In this document: positions 21,771 through 32,010 of the stretch, piece by piece
How the letters are laid out: the number at the start of each line of letters is the position of its first letter
How positions within the stretch are numbered: the stretch's first letter is position 1
NCBI GenBank assembly: GCA_934045075.1
Contig: OW203721.1
Location: forward strand, 24,665,181 to 24,729,180
DNA: 64,000 bases
DNA from: Yponomeuta sedellus
Taxonomy: Eukaryota > Arthropoda > Insecta > Lepidoptera > Yponomeutidae
Direction: 5' to 3'
Notes under the pieces: generated by a model
What the model was told of the DNA's origin: nothing
The model's database searches: none
The model's input: only the letters and a program-made list of their open reading frames with translations
Translations under genes and position numbers: made by a program

Positions 21771-22123
21771 CTTGGTGACAAATATGTGTGTTTCTGTTGC
21801 TGCCATAAATGGCTTGCACTTCTTCGTCTTTTCCATGAAGTGCCGAAAGAGAAGCTGGCCTTCTACCGCTCCGCTATCACCACTTTGGGCAATATAAAAC
21901 AAGCCTAGTCATATGCATTTTTTATAAAACAATCCCCGCGGATCGAGCTCTCTGAATCTTTTTATTTTGTTTCTTTTTTTAATGAGCTCACCTGTATAGC
22001 CAAGAGGGTGGAAGTGGGCGCACCCTTTATTTACGTAACAGCTTTTTAAGGGTAGATAATCACTCGAATCCGCTATGATAATTAAGCTAGTAGGAAACTC
22101 ATGCGGATTGAAAGGCATACGAT
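21771..22123. other. Unannotated spacer
   Basis: The plus frame of the right foldback arm stays open to 21908 (cysteine-rich CFCCCHKW stretch) but no family was recognised. Confidence 0.35.
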
Positions 22124-22268
22124 ATCAACTCTTGTATGTCCCCACTGCCGGGGCACGGGTCTTTTCCTGCAACGCAAGAAGGTTAGGCGATACTCCACCA
22201 TGGACACCAAGTCCGGGTTGTTGGAGGATTGTAAGACTTCCTGCCGACCATAAGGCATCAGATATTGC
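22124..22268 (-). mobile_element. 5S-derived SINE, 3' fragment
   Basis: Minus copy: cttgtatgtccccactgcc, ggcacgggtcttttcctgc and accaagtccgggttgttgg. Internal deletion after gtaagac; head missing. Confidence 0.75.
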
Positions 22269-22599
22269 TTAACTAAATAGTAGACATTTAACAGACATTT
22301 ACTCGATAGGTAAATACATGAATCGACATTTATTTTATTCGTGTCAATGGGAGACACATTATAATGATAAACAGTTGAATAATAAAATGAATTAAGGTTT
22401 GAATAATAAACGCCAAATTTTAACTCTATCAATTCTTCACAACCAGGTCCTCACTACATAGATTACCGTCTAGTGTGGGGACCAACGGTGAACCTTTAAT
22501 AGTTAATATCAGCCATTTTCTATATTAATACTTAAGCTAATCATACTTTTATGTAATCGGAAAAATGTACAATTTGAGTAAGAGATTATATTATTTTTA

Positions 22600-22755
22600 A
22601 TGCACCGTGCTTAGAACAATTTCAAAAACCTATTTAGAGGTTTAAAAATCCACCCATGCCGGGACTCGAACCCCTCGACCTCTGGCTAACCATGCCAGCG
22701 CTCTTCCAACTGAGCTAATGGGCGACTACCGACATCAGTAAAATTTCACATCTGT
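22600..22755 (-). mobile_element. tRNA-headed SINE (family B), monomer
   Basis: On the minus strand: tRNA-like head (cccattagctcagttgg ... gggttcgagtccc), then cctctaaataggttttt, then the unique tail with ttctaagcacggtgcatt. Shows the monomer layout from which the inverted dimers derive. Confidence 0.8.
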
Positions 22756-22877
22756 TGTTAGTAAGTGGTTTAAATATTTTTTTAATCTTTTATTTTTACC
22801 TAGAATTTAACCAACTAACAAAACCAACCTAACCTAAATGAACTATCTATCTATATCTATAATCAGCCCACATCAAC

Positions 22878-23082
22878 TCACTGGTGGGCATAGGCCTACT
22901 TTTTTGTGCGCCATTCCTCACGGTCCTGTGCTAACCTGATCCATCTCTGACCCGCAACCCTCACGATGTCGTCTGACCATCGTGTCGGTGGTCTGCCTTC
23001 CAACCTCCTTCTCTCCCTTGGCTACCACTCCGATACTGCCTTGGTCCACCGGCCGTCTTCCCTTCTACCCAAGTGTCCCCCA
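22878..23082 (-). pseudogene. LINE RT C-terminal fragment with stops
   Basis: Minus frame reads WGHLGRREDGRWTKA, then a stop, then GRPPTRWSDDIVRVAG and RLAQDREEWR, then stops. Same position in the protein as the 606-1143 and 63047-63262 fragments. Disabled and truncated. Confidence 0.75.
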
Positions 23083-23140
23083 TCGCCACTTTAAGTCTGT
23101 GATCCGCTCACCAACGTCTTCGACCTTTGTACTAACTAAT

Positions 23141-23565
23141 GTACTAACTTAAATTATTTAAAAGGCTACCTAACCGTATAAATGTAAGCCATACAAACTG
23201 GCTTCATTACCTCGTTGTATAGCAAGACTTACCCTCCTCCTTATAGACATTTTAAATATTACAGCCTATTTTCGCTGACCAGTAAGGAAAAATCCTAAGT
23301 GCACAGGGAAACCTACTATGGTACTAATTAGCTTACACGTTGCATGCCGCCGATGCATCGTATGCATATTTGGGCCAGCTCAATATCACTGGCGCTATAT
23401 TCTGTCAGATAGGTATGCTCGCCTGACAAGCCACATCAATCCAAATGCAGCTGCCTGTAGGTCCAGCGGGAGTTTTCGTCTGTTAATAACAATGCACAGA
23501 AGGATGGCCTAGCGGACTGTACGAGTAGGCATATGGCAAGAAATCTTGCATTGCAATCAATTTTA
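23141..23565. other. Unannotated spacer
   Basis: Nothing recognised. Confidence 0.4.
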
Positions 23566-23705
23566 CGACGTTGATTTCAACGTAAAGAGTTTACATTCTG
23601 TTCTGCTGAATGTCAATGTACAATGTAAAATGTAAGCCGCTGCCTTTGGGCCGTATTGTTGTGGGGAAAAAGGCAGCGGAAAAACAAAACTCCACTCTGA
23701 CCATC
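23566..23705 (-). repeat. Interspersed repeat family F (LINE 3' end?)
   Basis: Inverted relative to 62460-62600: tttacattctgttctgctga and ctgcctttgggccgta match that copy's complement. Confidence 0.5.
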
Positions 23706-23947
23706 TTTTCTCAAGTCATTTTAATCCAAATACATCAGTTGCGTAAAATGTAAAAATATGTTTATTGCTCATAACTTATATTTAGGTACATTTCCAGCGG
23801 CATCCACACTAGGAGACCCCGTATCGTGGGTACTAATTTTTCATATTAAGTTTATATTATAAACTTAACGGCAATAATAATAAAACAATAAATGCCATTA
23901 GTCAAATGTCTCACAATAGTAGGGGAAAACATAACGTTCAGACAATG

Positions 23948-24025
23948 TGTCACGTGATCTGTCAGGATCGTGGCAACTGGCAGTCCCTGGTCTCTGCCTA
24001 CCGTTCTGGGGTATAAGCATGGGTT
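23948..24025 (+). repeat. LINE-K 3' end
   Basis: gtcaggatcgtggcaactgg, cagtccctggtctctgccta and ttctggggtataagc match the end of LINE-K. No array follows this copy. Confidence 0.65.
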
Positions 24026-24208
24026 TTGTTACGTTATTATTTTATTATTATTTAATCTTATTAATTCTAACTTATTATTTCAATTCATTTATTGCGATAA
24101 ATTACAGTGTATTTATAGGTACTAAGAAATGATTATGCATAAAAGTTCATGTGTATTTATCGTGAGCGGCATGGCAATACCGTAATTAAAACAATTATTA
24201 TCGAATAT

Positions 24209-24433
24209 TTATAAGCCCTTGGTGCTGGCTGTCGTGTAATGGCAGTCGTTAAGCCATGTCAGAGGCCTTATGGGCGGCTTGACTACTTCTGACATTACAG
24301 CCCGCCACTGTTTTACAATACTCCAAAAACCCGCACTTGGCCCCCGTGGTGGAGTATGGGCTAACGTTCCTGCGATGCTGGTAGAGACCCTTGCTTCAGC
24401 AGTGGGGACACAAAAGAGTAAATATCGATCGGC
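24209..24433 (+). mobile_element. 5S-derived SINE, 5'-truncated, with TSD
   Basis: Starts inside the body (cccttggtgctggctg) and runs to the 3' end. TATCGAATAT flanks it exactly (24199-24208 and 24434-24443). 5' truncation plus a 10-bp TSD is the sign of target-primed reverse transcription. Confidence 0.88.
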
Positions 24434-24710
24434 TATCGAATATAACTGTGTATTTCATTGATGATGAATGAAAAGGTTTCTTCTGAGCAACACCTTAGTC
24501 TGTTAGGTCTACAATGTAGTGAGCCAAAATGGCAATGCATAAATCAAGAGGTTCAGTTTCGATTGCTTGTACCTTTGGGATTTGATCGGGCATAGAGTAC
24601 AACGTAAATACAACAGCCGTGTACTGTCGGTTGCATGTATACGGCCCTCTGCAGGGTATATGCCTTTTCTCAGTTAGAGAGTACAATATTATAATACCAT
24701 ACAATACATT

Positions 24711-25030
24711 ACAGTACAGTACAGTGCAGTGCAGTGCAGTGCTTTGCAGTGCAGTGCAGTGCTTTGCAGTGCAGTGCAGTTCAGTGCAGTGCAGTACAGT
24801 ACAGTACAGTACAGTACAGTACAGTACAGTACAGTACAGTACAGTACAGTACAGTACAGTACAGTACAGTACAGTACAGTACAGTACAGTACAGTACAGT
24901 ACAGTACAGTACAGTACAGTACAGTACAGTACAGTACAGTACAGTACAGTACAGTACAGTACAGTACAGTACAGTACAGTACAGTACAGTACAGTACAGT
25001 ACAGTACAATACAGTACAGTACAGTACGGT
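24711..25030. repeat. (ACAGT)n array
   Basis: Perfect ACAGT from 24796 to 25005 (42 units), bordered on the left by GCAGT variants (24724-24795) and on the right by ACAAT and ACGGT variants. Long ORFs on both strands (YSTVQ and YCTVL repeats) are artefacts of a 5-bp unit that carries no stop in several frames. Confidence 0.95.
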
Positions 25031-25159
25031 ACTGTACCGTAATGTACCAAAATACAGTACAGTAAAGTAATACAATAGTAATATAATACAGTAATATTGC
25101 AAAACAATACATAAAATGTAATGTAATTTTGTAATGTAAGTTAATTATTTCGCGATTAG

Positions 25160-25240
25160 ACCCGTTTACATTTTACATTGTACATTGACATTCAGCAAAC
25201 AGAATGTAAATTCTTTACGTTGAAATAAATTAATTTTAAT
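25160..25240 (+). repeat. Interspersed repeat family F, fragment
   Basis: gacattcagcaaacagaatg and taaattctttacgttgaaat match 62530-62585. Confidence 0.5.
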
Positions 25241-25714
25241 TTGAATAACATTTATATATGAGTATGTATGAGTATCGCGAATCATTAAGAAAAATACTAA
25301 ATGAATTAAGTAAAGCAATATCTTGCATACGCCTGTGAATTAAAACTACTTGCCTGTTCCAGTGATATTAGCACTAATTGACAATTTATCTTATTCTAAT
25401 ATTATTCACGTTAAAACAGTCATTCTAATATTATTCACGTTAAAACGTTATCAGTCTTTGAAAATACGCCATCATAACGTTGATATGAAGGTTGAAACAT
25501 TAGATTGCTGTTTTCACGAAGACTTGCAAAAGGTAATACCTTCAATAAAATTCCTCAAGATATAAAATAGAGTTACCTCTGGCGCGATTTAAAAAACGTG
25601 TGTTATGTTTAAGACTTTAATGAGCAATATTTTTTTTGAACTTATTTTACTTCTCCACGTGAGGTGGTTCGGGGTTCGTTTCAAAGCGCTTTATTTCAAA
25701 GCGAACAACTGTGA
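25241..25714. other. Spacer with short tandem duplication
   Basis: The 28-bp segment containing attctaatattattcacg is duplicated in tandem at about 25394-25446. A fragment of family M (tatcgcgaatcattaag) lies near 25272. Otherwise nothing. Confidence 0.45.
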
Positions 25715-25860
25715 CAACTATTCTTAGAACCTACAGTGACGAACCTAGAAACAACAACCAAGGACTTTAATCACTTTCCGCTGAAAACGGCCCTTTTTAG
25801 CGGAAATCGATTAAAGTTCTTTTCTATTTATCATAGGTTCTACATATATTGTTGGTTTTA
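25715..25860. repeat. Foldback element
   Basis: Inner arms 25761-25782 and 25799-25820 pair with three mismatches over 22 bp. The inverted similarity extends outward (tagaacct on the left; aggttcta and tgttggtt on the right). MITE-like, unclassified. Confidence 0.5.
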
Positions 25861-26825
25861 AAAAATAGTTATCACATTTGTTAAGATTTCTCATGTTCAT
25901 TTTTAGGGTACAAACCTATTTTAAAACAATTTATGATTTTTTTCCATTGGTGGCTCCCCGAAACGCCTTATTTTGTGAAACTAAAAACTTCATTAAGAAC
26001 ACTTTTTATTTTTGTAATATAGAAAAGTATTCTAATTGAACTGATTTTAATTTAATCACACAGAGCTTTTTTTCGGCGGCCTTACAATAGTTACGAATAA
26101 AAAAATTGTATTTAAACAGCAGTACATAAAGCAGCTTGAGGTAAAAATTACTCCAAATCTTCTGAAACTATTTAGGTGCTCAAAATATGTACAAATGGCC
26201 TCTCCCTAGGTTGTATTTTTTTGTCTATTATATTCTTGTCTTGTTTCTACAGCACAGGGTATCCTAATTTTGGAGAAAGACAAGTGATTGTGTAGCTTGG
26301 AGGTCATTTGTTCATTTAAGGAAAAATGTTGGCCTAAAAATTATGAAAGAAGTAGGTTTTTAAAATTGTTATAAAAAAGGATTGGTCTTACAACAGTAGT
26401 TTTTTCAGATTTCCTGCTCTAAGAACCTTGGATGCGTATAAAGAAAGTTATAGGTGATGTCCTATTTATAGGGCGCTGGAGCTTAGGAGGATAAAGCTCA
26501 ACCGGGATGTGTTTTTTACGACATAGCGAATAAATTGCAAGTGAAAGTGGCATTTTTACCGACGCTGTAAGTTCAAGAGTAAAAGTAAAAACAACCACAA
26601 TATCACTGTTTAGAAATACATTGTATTTTGTAGAATTTTATTAAATCCTCAGTTGAGGCCGCCGTCATTGCTTTTATGTTATGAAATACACTGGCCTGCG
26701 AAACTAAGTAGGTATCACACTTTAAAATTACAATAACGTTTTAAGTGCACCTGAGTTTAATTTTGAGTTTTAAGTCTCCATAGTAGGTAACCTTCTTTCA
26801 CAGCATTGCTGAAAAAAAAACTTAA
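25861..26825. other. Unannotated spacer
   Basis: About 1 kb of AT-rich sequence with no recognised feature. Confidence 0.4.
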
Positions 26826-27165
26826 TGCGTGATTGGAATCAATCACTTGAGTTACTACAGGCGCGGTTAGGTGCAGGATAGGTGACCGTTCCGTGACTAC
26901 CGCTAGTGGCATTTTTCTGAGCGCTTCCACGCTTCGCAAGGCATGCTAAGCCGTTGGTGCCGGCTGTCAAGTAATGGCAGTCGTTAAGCCATGTCAGAGG
27001 CCTTATGGGCGGCTTGGGAACTTCTGACAGTAAAGCCCGCCACCGTCTTACAATTCTCTACCAACCCGGACTTGGCCCCCGTGGTGAAGTTTGGCCTAAC
27101 CTTCCTGCAATGCAGGAACAGACCCGTGCCCCAGCAGTGGGGACATACAAGGGTTGATAACGATA
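26826..27165 (+). mobile_element. 5S-derived SINE, near full length
   Basis: Head slightly shortened (ggaatcaatcacttgagtta, acaggcgcggttaggtgc, ataggtgaccg) and a complete body to gggttgataacg. Confidence 0.85.
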
Positions 27166-27500
27166 ACGGGAACCGTATAAAGGTATTTTAACTAAAAAAA
27201 ATTATAATTTCTGCAAAAAACAGGATAAAATTAGATATTTTATAGAGAACGGCCAGGTATGGTCGAATCTATAATGACGTCACAGGTCACTAAATATCGC
27301 GATGACGCCATATTCCTGAACAGCGTTTTGAAAAAAATTATTTTTAATAGCTTTTTTCACACGAAAGGTTTAAAAATTCTGAACACAATTTAAGTTCTGA
27401 AAAAACAAATTCTGAACTTAAGCACCAACGAAACATCTGAGTTAGTTTCAGAAACCTTTTAAATAGTCTATTATCCAAACACATATGAAGCAAACTCGCA
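27166..27500. other. Unannotated spacer
   Basis: Nothing recognised. Confidence 0.4.
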
Positions 27501-27760
27501 TTGGCATTCCACTATGAGTGCGTCGCGTGGTCAAACTCACACTGTCTCAATGGCATTACTTTCGGTAGCCTGGATGTTATTTGCACAAACTATTCAGGAG
27601 ACGCGTCCGAAGGGGAGCTCTTAAGACGATTAAGGCCCGATATATTGTCGGGCCTATATATGAACTTAATCCCTATTTTCGGTGACGCTTTTGCACTTCC
27701 TCAGGCGCGGTGGCGGGCTGAGTGGTGAATAAGGCCCACATAGTGATTTGATTTGATGGT
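27501..27760 (+). repeat. Possible LINE 3' end with TTTGA tail
   Basis: A GC-richer block ends with gtgatttgatttgatgg, a repeated TTTGA-type tail seen at LINE ends; a similar tail occurs near 50398. A 7-bp hairpin (ggcccga/tcgggcc) lies at 27634-27654. The 75-codon ORF at 27501-27728 is not recognised. Confidence 0.35.
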
Positions 27761-27999
27761 TATGTAGTGTAACGATACTTCTTTATCATAGCTGGGCAGC
27801 GCAGCAGTGCAAGTCAAGTTTGAATGATTGATCCCTAACTAGGAAATTGTTACGTTTTGTTTAAGCCGCTAACAGATAAACCGAACAGGTTTCCGAGAGC
27901 GGCTAGATTGTAAGAATTACTTGTAATTTTACATAAAGTGTCAGTCGTGTCGAGACCCGCTGCTAGGCTAGGGTTTTGATAAAAAGTTAGTAAAAAATA

Positions 28000-28290
28000 T
28001 ATTCTCCTTCATCTTCTTTAGGCTATACTAGTCCACTGCTGGACATAGCCCTCCCCTAATGAACGCCATAGCGCAAGGTTGTGCCATCATTGGGGGGGGG
28101 TAGTGCCCATAATCCCCACGCTGGGGATGCGGGTTGGGGATCACAGTTTGGTGGAATTGTACTGCAGGGGGCGCTGCTGCCCACTCCCCGGTTTTGTGTA
28201 TCTTAGTCGCCTTTTACGACACCCGCGGGAAGAATTTGGGTTGGTGCTATTCTCTAGGCCGATACCACACACCACCACCAAAAAATATAT
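28000..28290 (-). mobile_element. Non-autonomous element with LINE-type tail
   Basis: On the minus strand: aatagcaccaacccaaattc, gtcgtaaaaggcgactaag, gggcagcagcgccccctgc, then cattaggggagggctatgtc and cagcagtgga. A plus copy lies at 36075-36310 and another starts at 63974. Its end matches the LINE RT fragments at 32352 and 63047. Confidence 0.7.
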
Positions 28291-28349
28291 CAGTACTGGC
28301 AAATTTGAATAAGTAGATCGTTACAGTAATTAGCTCTATTAGCTACTAG

Positions 28350-29220
28350 CGTTTTAAAGCTACTGGCTGGTGCCCGCGACTTTGTCTACGCAGGATTATC
28401 GCTTTGACTTTTTCCTACGAACTTGACACTTATCGTCACATTGTAGACAATACACACAGTATCGTTATAAATTGTAGCCTATGTGTTATTCTGATGTATA
28501 AACTATTTAAAAACCTATTTAGAGGCTTAAAATTTCACCCATGCCGGGATTCGAACCCGCAACCTCTGGCTATCCGTACCAGCGCTCTACCAATTGAGCC
28601 AATGGGCGACTCACGGCATCAGTGAAATTTCGAACCTCTTTACAATATTCTCTGTATTACGTACAGGCAGCGACATCTGACTTAAGCAAATTGCATTACT
28701 TACAGCCCCGACTACCTACTTTGCAGTTAGGTTTTAACATCGGAACCATATCACTGTACCCACATGATTACACTATTTTTATTTGCTTAAGTCAGATGTC
28801 GCTGCCTGTACGTAATACAGAGAATATTGTAAAGAGGTTCGAAATTTCACTGATGCCGTGAGTCGCCCATTGGCTCAATTGGTAGAGCGCTGGTACGGAT
28901 AGCCAGAGGTTGTGGGTTCGAATCCCGGCATGGGTGAAATTTTTAGCCTCTAAATAGGTTTTTAAATTTGTAGCCTATGTGTTATTCTGATGTATAAACT
29001 ATTGTAAAGTTTCATTAAAATCCATCCATTCATTATGCCTGGCTACCCATAGCACAGGGAATCCCAGTTTGGGAGCCAGTAACAATTTTTTGTAACCGTT
29101 TTACAATAAAGTTTTTTTCCTTTCATTTTCATTTCATTCAGTAGTTTTTACCTAAATGAGTAACAAACATCCATCCGTCCATACTTCGAAACTTTGGAGT
29201 TTATAATATTAGTAAGGATG
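28350..29220 (+). mobile_element. RTE-like LINE 3' region, hosting two insertions
   Basis: Outer pieces 28350-28506 and 29003-29215 rejoin as one RTE-like 3' region: tgcccgcgactttg, then gtagcctatgtgttattctg, aaagtttcattaaaatccat, cagtagtttttacc, gagtaacaaacatccatc and attagtaaggatgag. It is interrupted by the SINE dimer (28507-28967) and by about 100 bp at 29035-29135 (ttatgcctggctaccc to cctttcattttc). Confidence 0.7.
28507..28967. mobile_element. Palindromic tRNA-SINE dimer (family B)
   Basis: Antisense arm (about 28507-28692), 90-bp centre, sense arm (about 28783-28967). Each arm has a full tRNA-like head (gcgctggtacggatagccag, gggttcgaatcccggcatgg) and the outer end cctctaaataggttttt. 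The insertion is flanked by the same 35-bp sequence (28472-28506 and 28968-29002), which belongs to the RTE host. The ORFs here are artefacts. Confidence 0.85.
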
Positions 29221-29239
29221 AGAATAGTGAGCTAAGCTA

Positions 29240-29415
29240 TGCATTGACTAGTCTTTCCTATGGGCTAGATCGACAAAGTCAGGATGGGATAGGTGCTGGG
29301 CGAGTCTGCACAATATAAAAAACGATCTCCCGGGCACTGCAGCGTCCGAATGCTAACTCCACCCATCTAGTGTGATTGTAAGTGCCACTGGACAATGTAT
29401 AAATCATCTCATTAC
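29240..29415 (+). repeat. Interspersed repeat family I
   Basis: gactagtctttcctatgggc, ataggtgctgggcgagtctg, gcactgcagcgtccgaatg, gccactggacaatgtataaa and tcatctcattacg. Ends exactly where the CATGA array begins. Confidence 0.65.
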
Positions 29416-29682
29416 GATGACATGACATGACATGACATGACATGACATGACATGACGTGACGTGACGTGACATGACATGACATGACATGACATGACATGA
29501 CATGACATGACATGACATGACATGACATGACATGACATGAAATGACATGACATGACATGACATGACATGACACGACACGACACGACACGACACGACACGA
29601 CACGACACGACACGACACGACACGACACGACCTGACACGACACGACACGACACGACACGACACGACACGACATGACATGACA
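29416..29682. repeat. (CATGA/CACGA)n array
   Basis: A 5-bp array made of blocks: CATGA, three CGTGA, CATGA with one AATGA, a long CACGA block (about 29571-29665, one CCTGA), then CATGA again. The minus-strand ORFs (SCHVM and SCRVV repeats) are artefacts. Confidence 0.95.
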
Positions 29683-29929
29683 TGCTGGCGCTACATAGTT
29701 CATGTACAATAAGCGTAACACTCGAGTTTTTGGTCAACCTCCTTATTCTATAGTGGTGAAGCCCTACCTGTATGACAAGTACAAGGGCTGCGGGTTCGGA
29801 TATAATAAGCTTTATGGGATTAAAGGACGGCAAAATTGTCTGGCAAACATCGTCGCCAACGCCCTTTGAATAGTTTTCACGTAAGGGCCTCGTACGATTG
29901 TGGCCCCGGCTGCTTACTAAGCATTATAT

Positions 29930-30130
29930 CTGTTTTCAGCAACGCTCGAATTTTCTTACTTATGTTTAAACTGTGAAGGAAAACATCCTGAGGAAACCAG
30001 TGTCCGAGGCGTCCAAATACCTCGGCTCTTATAATTGCCAATCCGTGATAGGAAAGCGTGGTAATTAAGTCCATACTGTCTCTGAGAATAATTCTCTGCC
30101 TTGTAGTGGGACCTTGATAGGCTACATAAA
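29930..30130 (+). mobile_element. SINE D', partial
   Basis: gtgaaggaaaacatcctgag, attgccaatccgtgatagg and agtgggaccttgataggc: core plus D' tail, diverged. Confidence 0.55.
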
Positions 30131-30153
30131 AAATATTTAAATGGATAATAATG

Positions 30154-30385
30154 ATTATTAAATATTCTTTTTAATGCACTAACCCATGCTAAGAACAATT
30201 ATAAAAAAATAATTTAGAGGCTAGTACAGAGGCTACGTAATACAGAGAGTATTGTAAAAAGGTTCAAAATTTCATTGATGCCGGTGAGTCGCCCATTAGC
30301 TCAGCTGGAAGCCAGAGGTCGCGGGTTCGAATCCCGGCATGGGACTTTTGAATTTGGGAACGTGGATTTTTAGCCTCTAAATAGG
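30154..30385 (-). mobile_element. tRNA-SINE dimer derivative with TSD
   Basis: TGGATAATAATG flanks it exactly (30142-30153 and 30386-30397). It keeps one complete tRNA-headed arm (plus-reading, with a deletion in the anticodon region) and, on the left, only the stub aatttagaggct plus the unique tail (aatgcactaacccatgc). The second arm is lost. Confidence 0.75.
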
Positions 30386-30399
30386 TGGATAATAATGCT

Positions 30400-30600
30400 T
30401 CCTCGACTCTCCAAGTAGTGCTAAAAGAAATCTCCTAAAAAGATAAGCTCACCTCTGACATATTTGACCTTTATTGGTCAATGTGTCGGAACTCTGTAAG
30501 AGATATTTTTTTTATTTGTATTGTATTTATCGTACGTGTTATTGTACGTTTTATTGTCATGTAAATTGTTTCGTGTGGCTTAAAGTATAATTAATCTTTA
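30400..30600 (+). repeat. LINE 3' end, diverged
   Basis: agaaatctcctaaaaagata and agctcacctctgac resemble the end of the LINE at 5110-5495. Confidence 0.4.
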
Positions 30601-30694
30601 AAAACAATTAACGATTTTCCTAATTTAAAAAATATAATTTTTTCATTAATGTACATATGACACTTATTCCCTAAGAGTTAAATAATAATACCAG

Positions 30695-30895
30695 TTAATA
30701 ATAAATAAATAGTCATGGACATATTACACAGATCTCGTTAGCCCTATACTAAGTACAACTGAATGACTTGTGTTGCAGGTTGACGATAGATTTAATACAA
30801 TAAATACATAGATAACATCCAAGACCCGAGACAAACTAGAAAAGTTAGTTTCCTAGTTTGACCCGGCCGGGGATCGAACACGAGAAACCCGAGAA
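30695..30895 (-). mobile_element. tRNA-derived SINE, family G
   Basis: Inverted relative to 4755-4990: cagatctcgttagccctata, gactt/ttgcaggttgacgatag and tagtttgacccggccgggg. Confidence 0.65.
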
Positions 30896-31027
30896 CCCTA
30901 AAAAAATATTTAATATAATATTACACCTTAAAATTATTCAATGTACTGAAAACGAAAGATATAACATTTTCAGAGACATTTTTTAACTAAACAATCTCCT
31001 TTTTTGTCATATCACACAGTTTAATTT

Positions 31028-31110
31028 TATTTCAAGTTTGGTACAGGTAAACATCGCGAGAAAACCCTAGTATCTGAAGGGTTAACATACTTCAGCGCTT
31101 GCTACGTACA
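31028..31110 (+). mobile_element. SINE D, 3' fragment
   Basis: aaccctagtatctgaagggt, cttcagcgcttgctacgtac and aatggcccagctataagg match the D tail at 52050-52130. Confidence 0.6.
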
Positions 31111-31130
31111 ATGGCCCAGCTATAAGGTAA

Positions 31131-31376
31131 AAACAAGACAACATTTACATACAAGCACATACATTGCTTCTGGCCCCACACTAAAATACCCTGTGCCGTC
31201 TTCTTCTTCTTTCGTGTCGAAAGCGCCGCCATCCTCTCAGTAGGAACAAAAAACAACGACGTCACAAACTTGTAAACATCCAAGACCTGGGGTTTTTTTT
31301 TTCACCCAGCCGGGGTTCGAACGCGAGACCTCTGGATGGTAGGCAGATGCGCTACCACTACGCCACAGAGGTCGTC
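31131..31376 (-). mobile_element. tRNA-derived SINE, family C
   Basis: On the minus strand: gacctctgtggcgtagtggt (A-box region), cgttcgaaccccggctgg (B-box region), then caggtcttggatgtttac and tggggccagaagcaatg. Other copies: 50458-50670 (-) and 56679-56870 (+). Confidence 0.75.
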
Positions 31377-31808
31377 AAAGTTCCATACCACCAAATCTCA
31401 TTTCGGCAGAAGCGCCTATCTCCAGCCAACAACTTTTCAATCTTGTATCGTTTTTTGTCGCGCCCCAACCTAAATCAACAAGTGAAAGATATAAACGTGT
31501 CGGTGCCGTTTATCTTAAGCGGCAGATCGACGCGAGCCCCATTTGCATATTCATGGTACAGCCTTTCATTTATTCCCCCGGTATCGCGACCGTTCCCATA
31601 GAACCCACAATCAACAGACACCTTTCATTTGTAAACTACAAATGAAAACTCTGTTGATTATACGTTTATTCAAATCGTCGCCTAAAAGTTGTCAAAGGGA
31701 TTACTTTTAGTGTTTACACTGCCGTTTCGACAATTGTGTTGAAGAAGTCTCTTTTAAATTAATTGTTTAAAGACCGTTTTTAGCCGTAAGACCGTCAGTT
31801 GTATACGT
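31377..31808. other. Spacer with one hairpin
   Basis: An inverted repeat at 31609-31659 (arms begin aatcaacaga and end tctgttgatt, 3-nt loop aac) is the only structure seen. No coding signal. Confidence 0.5.
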
Positions 31809-32010
31809 CTTTTGGAGTGTACCTCGGCCTCTATCGGTTTATAATACTGTTATTTATAACTTTACATATATTTACATATCAATCAAAGTAGTGCAGAAAC
31901 GTTTTATACAGAGCAGGAAGTACCTAGTATTACACTCGTGTGCTTTCGGCGAAAACTGAAGCCCAATCTAGAGTCCGAGGTATTTCTAAAAGCTAACAGA
32001 CTGTATTTTG
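31809..32010. mobile_element. MITE L, copy 1
   Basis: Begins tacctcggcctctatcgg; the right end on the minus strand reads aaatacctcggactctagat. Internal gtgtgctttcggcgaaaact is shared with 60908-61095. Confidence 0.6.

Noticed and set aside
24711..25030. CRISPR-like array
   Set aside because: Unit of 5 bp without spacers; a simple microsatellite in a eukaryotic genome.
24495..25112. Long repetitive ORFs on both strands (YCTVL and YSTVQ repeats)
   Set aside because: They are translations of the ACAGT array, open in several frames at once.
28860..28930. tRNA gene candidate (also 10430, 22640, 42300, 47400 and 47580)
   Set aside because: The cloverleaf-like stretch is the head of a repeated SINE with the same flanking body and tail at every locus, so it is not a stand-alone tRNA gene.
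29279..29833. 184-codon minus ORF with SCHVM repeats
   Set aside because: Artefact of the CATGA/CACGA array.
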